From NCBI GenBank assembly GCA_039183635.1, contig JBCDBL010000010.1, forward strand, positions 1 through 46,024: DNA of 46,024 nt, in the 5' to 3' direction. The position numbers were made by a program, and so were the translations under genes. The notes beneath the pieces are model-generated. The model was not told where the DNA came from, made no database searches, and worked only from the letters and a program-made list of their open reading frames with translations. The DNA is from JBCDBL01 sp039183635 (lineage in GTDB: Bacteria; Pseudomonadota; Alphaproteobacteria; Caulobacterales; Parvularculaceae). Of the stretch, positions 41,044 through 46,024 are shown piece after piece. Position 1 is the stretch's first letter. Every line of letters begins with the position of its first letter.

Positions 41044-42863
41044 TGACAACGGAATTACATCTAAAGAAGATAGCATTTGAGGGCCCAAATAAGCAGGCCG
41101 ATGTTGAGTTTTCAACGGGCGTAAACGTGATTTGTGGTGCGTCTGATACTGGTAAATCCTATCTAGCTGAGACTATAGACTTTATGCTTGGCGGGATGAG
41201 CCTACGACAGATTCCAGAACGGACGCCTTACGCTGAAATTCTTTTAGATATTGATTCTGGTGAAGAGGAGTGGAGACTTACTCGGCCGACAGACGGAGGA
41301 AATTTTAAATTAGAGAATTTGAGTAATAAGAAGACAGAAACATCCGTTCTTAAGCAAAAGCATTCACATGGGCAGGAGGACAATATCTCTGGGTTTCTAC
41401 TGAGTAAGTCTGGCCTACTCAGTAGGCGAATTCTTAAGAGTGCAAAAAATGGTACAACCCAAAGCCTGAGCTTCCGAAACTTAGCCCGTTTAATTGTTGT
41501 AGAAGAAGGTGAAATTCAGAGAAAAGAGTCACCGTTCTTAAGCGGGCAGTTTACCTCCAAAACATCTGAATTGGCGACGTTGAAGATGCTTCTAACTGGT
41601 ATTGATGACTCTCATATTGTTGCTGATGAAAGGTTCTCGCAAGATACAGATGGCCAGATAACGCTAATTAACGAACTCATTGCGGAGCTAGAAGTTGAGG
41701 TTGAGGGTCTCGGAGAGACACGTGAAGATTTAGCAGACCAACTGCAAAATCTGCGTGATACAATTGACGATAAGCGTGATGTCTTATCTGAATCGCAGCG
41801 CACCCTGAATACTTTACTTTCTAAACGCCGGAAACTTTTCGACGAGCGACAGTCTATTCAAGCAAGGCTCGATGAGATAGAAAATTTGCTCGTCCGCTTC
41901 GTTTTGTTAGGCGATCATTACCATGTTGATTTGGAGCGCTTGAAGGCAATCCAAGAGAGTGGCTCTATGTTCGCACATGTTGAGCCTGTGCCATGTCCCC
42001 TTTGTGGCGCAGAACCAAATGCTCAGCATCTTGATGAATCTTGCGACGGGGATGTTGAAGCTATAATTGCAGCTGCAACTGCAGAGGTAATTAAAACTCA
42101 GAATCTTCAAAAAGAGTTGAAGACCACTGTTAATGACCTGCGCGTTGAGTATGAGGATCTAGACGCTAATCTGACCGATACGAACTCTAAATACGATGCA
42201 TTAGATGAAGAGATCCAAGAAGCAATGGCTCCGGAGGTAAATGCGATACGGGCCTCATTTTCAGAACTTATTGAGAAACGCTCAGAGGTTGAAAAGTCGT
42301 TTGGACTGTTCAAACGACTAGAAAGATTAGAAGCTAAGAGGGCAACGCTTGTTGATGACGAAAATGAAACTGGTGAAGCATCAAAAATTGCGTCGGGCTT
42401 ACCTGATGCTGTCGCTCATCAATTCTCTCTTAAAGTTTCAAAAATACTTGAAGCATGGAACTTCCCTGGTGATTGCCTCGTCCATTTCGATAAAGAACGC
42501 TCCGACTTTATTATAGACGGAAAACCCCGTGGTAGTCGCGGTAAGGGGCTGCGTGCTATTACCCATGCTGCAATCACTTTAGGCCTTATGGAATACTGCC
42601 AGGAAAATGATTTAGCCCATCCTGGATTCGTTGTTATGGATTCACCGCTGCTTGCTTACTTCAAACCAGAAGGGGATGAAGATGAGAAGCTGAAAGGTTC
42701 GGACTTAAAGGAACGGTTCTATGAGTACTTAACTGCTCATCATAAAGAGGATAGCCAAGTTATAATCATTGAAAATCAGCATCCGCCTGAGCAGTTTCTT
42801 CCTAAGCTAAATCTCACAATTTTCACAAGGAATCCCAACCAAGGCCGTCAAGGCCTCCTATAG
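41043..42863 (+). CDS. ABC-3C ABC ATPase (DUF3732, SMC/Rad50-like with zinc hook)
   Basis: 606 residues from ATG 41043. Walker A GASDTGKS (32-39), two long coiled-coil arms (about 205-300 and 345-440), a Rad50-type zinc hook VPCPLCGAEPN with cysteines near 318 and 321 between them, an ABC signature region RGSRGKGLRAITHAAITLGL and Walker B GFVVMDSPLL (about 527-536). This is the architecture of DUF3732 ATPases of ABC-3C systems. By analogy with Rad50/SMC it should sense unusual DNA or ends and switch on the nuclease effector. Composition is AT-rich compared with the chromosome. Confidence 0.87.
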   Translation: MTTELHLKKIAFEGPNKQADVEFSTGVNVICGASDTGKSYLAETIDFMLGGMSLRQIPERTPYAEILLDIDSGEEEWRLTRPTDGGNFKLENLSNKKTETSVLKQKHSHGQEDNISGFLLSKSGLLSRRILKSAKNGTTQSLSFRNLARLIVVEEGEIQRKESPFLSGQFTSKTSELATLKMLLTGIDDSHIVADERFSQDTDGQITLINELIAELEVEVEGLGETREDLADQLQNLRDTIDDKRDVLSESQRTLNTLLSKRRKLFDERQSIQARLDEIENLLVRFVLLGDHYHVDLERLKAIQESGSMFAHVEPVPCPLCGAEPNAQHLDESCDGDVEAIIAAATAEVIKTQNLQKELKTTVNDLRVEYEDLDANLTDTNSKYDALDEEIQEAMAPEVNAIRASFSELIEKRSEVEKSFGLFKRLERLEAKRATLVDDENETGEASKIASGLPDAVAHQFSLKVSKILEAWNFPGDCLVHFDKERSDFIIDGKPRGSRGKGLRAITHAAITLGLMEYCQENDLAHPGFVVMDSPLLAYFKPEGDEDEKLKGSDLKERFYEYLTAHHKEDSQVIIIENQHPPEQFLPKLNLTIFTRNPNQGRQGLL

Positions 42864-42943
42864 GCGTTGTATCTTTAATCCTTTGTGAGTTGAACTATTC
42901 GTCTTGTTTGTGATTGTCTGAGTTTTATTCAGTAAATGGACTT

Positions 42944-43089
42944 AGGGCTGCGCCCTCAGCGCACTTCAGGAAAAATAGACGGGCCGTGTCCTCGGGCTTC
43001 GCCCTGCGGGCCGCACCCAGACTCCGTCGATTTTCCCTTCCGTTTGCACACCCCCTGTTCGCCACGAGGCAGGGTTGCATGAGCAACCC
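42944..43089 (+). ncRNA. Structured leader or single-stranded-DNA element upstream of ardA
   Basis: Three hairpins in the gap before ardA: AGGGC-TGC-GCCCT (42,944-42,956); GGAAAAATAGACGG pairing with CCGTCGATTTTCC (42,969-43,036), which encloses GGGC-TTC-GCCC (42,994-43,004); and a perfect GGGTTGC-ATGA-GCAACCC (43,072-43,089), 24 bases before the ardA start. Very similar sequence is remembered from other alphaproteobacterial conjugative elements, which suggests conservation as RNA or as a folded single-stranded promoter like the Frpo elements of leading regions. Type is uncertain: it could act as DNA. Confidence 0.55.
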
Positions 43090-43112
43090 ACACCTTATGA
43101 AAGGGGGCAGAA

Positions 43113-43622
43113 ATGACAATCACACTTTATGCACAACCCTATGACCTTGCGGCAACGGGGTTTTATTTTGAAGATGCAGAAACGTTTTTAGCGAAAAGCC
43201 AACACCTCAAAAACGAGTATGACCAGTCAGTCGAAGAGTTTGAAATTCAGTTCATTGAAGGTGAGGACATAGACGGAGCCTTATTCAAAGCTCTTGGTAT
43301 TCATGAGGTAAATGTCACAAGTTACTTGGAACATGCTCCGCAGTGGGAGGAATGGGAAAAGATCAACATCGTTATTATCGCTGGCGAATGCGGATACGCA
43401 TTTGATATTGAAAGCGATGATCCCGACCATTTCGGCGTCACGGTTTATGGTGTTGATAGCTTACGGGAATTAGCGATTGAATTTCTCAATGACGGTATAT
43501 TCGGGGAAATACCCACACATCTTGAAAACTATATCGACATAGACGCGCTCGCCGCCGACCTTCGCCACGACTACACCGAAACTGTCATTGCGAACGTGCC
43601 AATCGTATATCGCGCAGATTGA
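43113..43622 (+). CDS. ardA: Antirestriction protein ArdA
   Basis: 169 residues; AAAGGGGG lies about six bases before ATG 43113. ArdA mimics bent B-DNA and occupies type I restriction-modification enzymes, protecting incoming DNA. The protein is strongly acidic and shows the family order: ITLYAQPYDLAATGFYFEDA, the EFEIQFIEGEDIDGALFKAL helix, the EWEKINIVIIAGECGYAF strand region and FLNDGIFGEIPTHLENYIDI in the third domain with the C-terminal DLRHDY. Full length. Its place near the relaxase is typical of a leading region, expressed first after transfer. Confidence 0.95.
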   Translation: MTITLYAQPYDLAATGFYFEDAETFLAKSQHLKNEYDQSVEEFEIQFIEGEDIDGALFKALGIHEVNVTSYLEHAPQWEEWEKINIVIIAGECGYAFDIESDDPDHFGVTVYGVDSLRELAIEFLNDGIFGEIPTHLENYIDIDALAADLRHDYTETVIANVPIVYRAD

Positions 43623-43640
43623 GAATTGCGCACACTGGTG

Positions 43641-43934
43641 CTAACGGCTTGGGGCTATGCTGTATTTTCGTCTCGCTCGCGCCAACTCCATTTCTTTTTT
43701 GCGTTTGCCGTAGGCTTCACGGCGGGCAGCGTCCGGGTTGCCTTGAGGAATAGTGCCGCCTGAAGGCGCGGGTCTGCGTTCTCGTGCCCTCGCTTCTGCG
43801 GCAACCTGAGCGCCCTTGGCATAACGAGACTTATTATTACGGATTTCTTTTTCGAGTATGGAATAATCCGGCCCGCGTGTAGCGAGGTAAATATCACGTT
43901 CGCGTTGCAGTCGGCGCTCATCTTCAGGCAGCAT
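43641..43934 (-). CDS. Small basic protein downstream of the relaxase
   Basis: 97 residues; AAAGGA lies ten bases before ATG 43934. Highly charged and without hydrophobic segments: DERRLQRERDIYLATRGPDY, then KGAQVAAEARARERRPAPSG and YGKRKKEMELARARRKYS. It is the third gene of the mobC-relaxase unit, 44 bases after the relaxase stop, and convergent with ardA. Probably helical and partly disordered; nucleic-acid binding is possible from its charge. Not recognised. Confidence 0.55.
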   Translation of the reverse strand: MLPEDERRLQRERDIYLATRGPDYSILEKEIRNNKSRYAKGAQVAAEARARERRPAPSGGTIPQGNPDAARREAYGKRKKEMELARARRKYSIAPSR

Positions 43935-43978
43935 GTTTGCACTTTCCTTTTGCTATTCGTGGAATTTAGGGTGCGGCG

Positions 43979-45310
43979 TTACGGCTCAAGGCTCGGGCCG
44001 TCCCGCGCCCGCGTTCGCGCTGGGCTTTGCCGGCGAGCTTCCCGCAGCTTCATGTATTCTTGCCTGCGCTGCTCGACATCCGGCGGCAGGGCCGATTGGA
44101 TATTCTGAATATCGGTTTTGATCTCGTTGGTGACCGCTTCGGATTTTTGAATAACAGCCGCTTTTTTCTGCTCGGTTGCCTGAACGGATTGGGCTTGGCT
44201 TTGTTCAAGCCGCTGTTGTTCAGTTTTGTCCCGTTCCTGATGCTGGAGAATCTCGGCTTGGTTTTCCGCTTCCGTGCGTTTGTGCCGCCCGGTAAAACGG
44301 TCAACGAATCCCCAAAGCCCTGTTCTGAAACGTGATTGACGTTCGCTATCCTCATGTTGCTGACGCTCGGTCTGATGTTGAGAGAGGACGGTTTGCTGTT
44401 CTCGGTGCTGTTCGTTCTTTTTGGCTTCTTCGGTCTTGAGGCGTTCAAGCTTGCTTTCTTGTTGTTGGGTTTGTTCGCTCTTTAATTCGTCAAGCCGTGT
44501 GGTGACGACATTCGCCGCCCTGACATGTGCCTCATCCTTGGTCGGCAAATCTTCATGGCTGCCGAATCGTGCCCGTGTGTCTTTGGCCTTCACCCCGGCA
44601 TATTTGGAAATTGAATAGGCTTCGCCCTTGTGATCGACGGCGATAAAGCCGCGCCGATCCCCTTGGGCTAAAACATATCCGCGCTCTTTAAGGGCGTGGG
44701 CGAATGCCGCCTTTGAATCCGATTGCGCCCAGCAGTCCGCAAACATGGACTTCAACGCTTTGACATCTTTCTTGGCGCGTTTGGCTTGTTGCCATTCAGC
44801 GAGAGAAAAGTTGGTGGGATTGCGATGCAGCGGGTTTTCATGACCCTTGGGCATCTCCCAGCCATGTTCGCGGAACAGTTCGCGTGAGACGTCCTGACAA
44901 CGACGTTTGTGAAAATCCATCGGGATGGCTTTCATCTGCTGCGTATCAATGCGCGACCACACGGCATGACAATGACGACGCACAAGGCCGTCTTCGCCTT
45001 TCTTTTCATGAAACACGACGGCGCGAGGTTGCCCGGTCAGGCCAAGCTTTTCTTCCGCTTGATCAACCGCCCGCTCAAAATCGGCCACATCGACTGTGGC
45101 GTCCTTCGGTGGGTTGAGAGACAGCGAAAACAAAAATTTCTGGCATTTTGTCCCACGCGAGACCGCTTGTGCTTCGTTCAGCGCCCCGGTGAGGGTGTCA
45201 GAGACAAAACCCGACACTTCGTGCACCTCGACTTTTTCATTGTCGTGGGTGTTGAGAAGGTGCTGCGCTAGCCCTTGCGCGGAGCCGCGTGAATTGCCAA
45301 CCAATATCAT
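43979..45310 (-). CDS. Relaxase/mobilization nuclease without an N-terminal tyrosine
   Basis: 443 residues from ATG 45310, four bases after the mobC stop, with GGGATTAGG upstream. N-terminal relaxase domain (1-160): LFSLSLNPP, then QPRAVVFHEKKG with His101 and RRHCHAVWSRID with His113 and His115 as the metal-binding histidines. No tyrosine occurs before residue 212, so the nucleophile cannot be the usual N-terminal Tyr; His17, His22 or His30 are candidates, as in MobM-type enzymes. Residues 290-430 are a long Gln/Glu-rich coiled coil (TEEAKKNEQHREQQTVLSQH). It nicks oriT, which should lie upstream of mobC or in the adjacent gap. Confidence 0.88.
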   Translation of the reverse strand: MILVGNSRGSAQGLAQHLLNTHDNEKVEVHEVSGFVSDTLTGALNEAQAVSRGTKCQKFLFSLSLNPPKDATVDVADFERAVDQAEEKLGLTGQPRAVVFHEKKGEDGLVRRHCHAVWSRIDTQQMKAIPMDFHKRRCQDVSRELFREHGWEMPKGHENPLHRNPTNFSLAEWQQAKRAKKDVKALKSMFADCWAQSDSKAAFAHALKERGYVLAQGDRRGFIAVDHKGEAYSISKYAGVKAKDTRARFGSHEDLPTKDEAHVRAANVVTTRLDELKSEQTQQQESKLERLKTEEAKKNEQHREQQTVLSQHQTERQQHEDSERQSRFRTGLWGFVDRFTGRHKRTEAENQAEILQHQERDKTEQQRLEQSQAQSVQATEQKKAAVIQKSEAVTNEIKTDIQNIQSALPPDVEQRRQEYMKLREARRQSPARTRARDGPSLEP

Positions 45311-45314
45311 GCGC

Positions 45315-45734
45315 CTAATCCCTGACTTTGAGATCAAGCGCCTCGATCAAGGTTTGGCGCATCTGCCGGATGTCAGCACAGGCGGCGGTCAACTCTTCTT
45401 GTAAACCGTCCGAAAGAGGCAGGCTCCCCATATTCGCGGCCTTAGCTATCTGGTTCATGTTGGATGACAGCCGCGACTGACCGAGCAAGGCCAACACCTT
45501 GCTCAATGCTTCATGATCAGTCGATGGAAGGCGCTTATTGAGTTTGCGGGGCGATGCTTTTTCGCCGAACAGCTTTTTACGGATATAAGCGCTGACAGGT
45601 TGCGTCCCGGCCCACGCCTTTAACAGTGCCCGTTCTTCCAACGTTGCACGGAAAGATAGCGGCGGCAGGCGCTTTGCTTTTTGGGGCAGCGCCGCCGCCT
45701 TTTCGAAAACGTGTTTGCTTGAAGAATTGGTCAT
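45315..45734 (-). CDS. mobC: MobC-like mobilization accessory protein
   Basis: 139 residues; GAGGAG lies seven bases before ATG 45734. A basic N terminus (ALPQKAKRLPPLSFRATLEE) leads to a ribbon-helix-helix-like region (ALLKAWAGTQPVSAYIRKKL) and the MobC signature SSNMNQIAKAANMGSLPLS. MobC proteins bind oriT and help the relaxase open it. The start codon overlaps the stop of an upstream reading frame (ATGA), and the relaxase starts four bases after its stop, so all are one translational unit. Confidence 0.88.
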   Translation of the reverse strand: MTNSSSKHVFEKAAALPQKAKRLPPLSFRATLEERALLKAWAGTQPVSAYIRKKLFGEKASPRKLNKRLPSTDHEALSKVLALLGQSRLSSNMNQIAKAANMGSLPLSDGLQEELTAACADIRQMRQTLIEALDLKVRD

Positions 45735-45887
45735 TCGCCCAACTCCTCAAAATCAATGTTTTCAGCTTGAAGAATATGTTCCCAGTCTGATAATGTCTCA
45801 AAAATCTGGTTCAACTCATTTTCGTTGAGCCGCACCAATCCTGTACCAAAGTTGGTACCAACTCCCCTGCCTGAGAATAGTGGCTAG
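45731..45887 (-). pseudogene. 3' remnant of a gene coupled to mobC, cut by an IS insertion
   Basis: On the minus strand a frame ends in TGA overlapping the mobC ATG. Its last residues are RLNENELNQIFETLSDWEHI then LQAENIDFEELGE. The frame is open upstream into the IS end near 45,887 with no good start; GTG 45835 would give only 34 residues. The tight coupling says a real gene once stood here; the insertion removed its 5' part or separated it. Identity unknown. Confidence 0.5.
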
Positions 45888-46024
45888 GCTGTAGTGACGA
45901 TTTAATCATTTTATCCATAGCATTATGCTTGCGATCTTTATGAAGCCAAGGAAGTTTTGAGCGAGCTTGTCGTACCGGGTTGCGATGCGTCTCCACTGTT
46001 TGAGTTTTGCAAAGAAGCCCTCGA
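45885..46024 (-). mobile_element. IS5-family insertion sequence, one end
   Basis: The outer end is near CTAGGCTGTAGTGACGATTT; CTAG at 45,884-45,887 could be the target duplication of an IS5-type element, but the other end is outside the window, so this cannot be confirmed. The transposase gene ends 20 bases inside. Confidence 0.7.
45906..46024 (-). CDS. IS5-family DDE transposase, C-terminal fragment
   Basis: The last 38 codons are visible before TGA at 45,906: EGFFAKLKQWRRIATRYDKL followed by AQNFLGFIKIASIMLWIK. The F-x-x-LKxWRRIATRYDK-x-A-x-NFLG pattern is the end of the DDE domain of IS5-family (IS427-like) transposases, with the catalytic Glu just upstream of the window edge. The rest lies outside the window. 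Confidence 0.85.
   Translation of the reverse strand, partial: EGFFAKLKQWRRIATRYDKLAQNFLGFIKIASIMLWIK

Noticed and set aside
1..46024. CRISPR arrays.
   Set aside because: No regularly spaced direct repeats were found; all short repeats are REP palindromes or degenerate interspersed repeats.

Overview
The window reads as an alphaproteobacterial chromosome carrying the left part of an integrated mobile element that runs off the right edge. Evidence for the class: an FNR-type regulator with the C-x2-C-x7-C cluster of FnrN/FnrL proteins, an ArsR-methyltransferase fusion gene in front of metF and a metH without its homocysteine domain, a MlaA without lipobox, and the degenerate AAACCGGTTCCC-type interspersed repeat of this class. 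Genus cannot be told from the sequence; a Parvularculales/Hyphomonadales-like or Parvibaculum-like organism is only a guess.

Chromosomal part, 1 to about 27,172 (GC-rich): a truncated class V aminotransferase; a TfoX-N-like protein; a possible b-haem membrane protein closed by a strong terminator; an exported protein of unknown function; a REP-associated tyrosine transposase (RAYT) with its REP/BIME repeats, which bracket two AT-rich accessory genes (a PEP-CTERM-like surface protein and an unknown 193-residue protein); ubiD; a crotonase; an FNR-type regulator; a bacterial PH-domain protein; ettA; a DUF2157 gene coupled to a GDYXXLXY-family gene; mlaA-mlaC; a methionine-cycle operon (SahR-like regulator, metF, metH) with a palindromic operator; a TerB-J-domain protein; then a tight run of DMT transporter, amidase, CinA-like protein, steroid 5-alpha-reductase-like enzyme and SDR, ending in tRNA-Leu(UAA).

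Mobile element, about 27,173 to the end (lower and mixed GC): a large serine recombinase whose reading frame runs antisense through the tRNA; upstream of it and in the same direction a candidate transfer operon (small conserved ORF, small basic protein, VirD4/TraG-like coupling protein, several tiny membrane proteins) with a promoter and tandem palindromic operators next to a double-HTH regulator; a second PEP-CTERM-like gene; a small resolvase with a res-like site; a large exported protein of unknown function (1021 residues); a complete, translationally coupled three-gene ABC-3C conflict system (Mrr-like nuclease effector, middle component, DUF3732-type ABC ATPase with zinc hook); ardA antirestriction with a highly structured leader; and a mobC-relaxase module whose upstream gene is cut by an IS5-family insertion at the right edge. 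No type IV secretion channel genes are visible, so the element is either a mobilizable element or an ICE whose channel genes lie outside the window.

The element combines its own anti-restriction gene (ardA), a likely defence system against other invaders (ABC-3C) and conjugative processing genes, while the large exported protein next to the defence operon is the least explained gene in the window.
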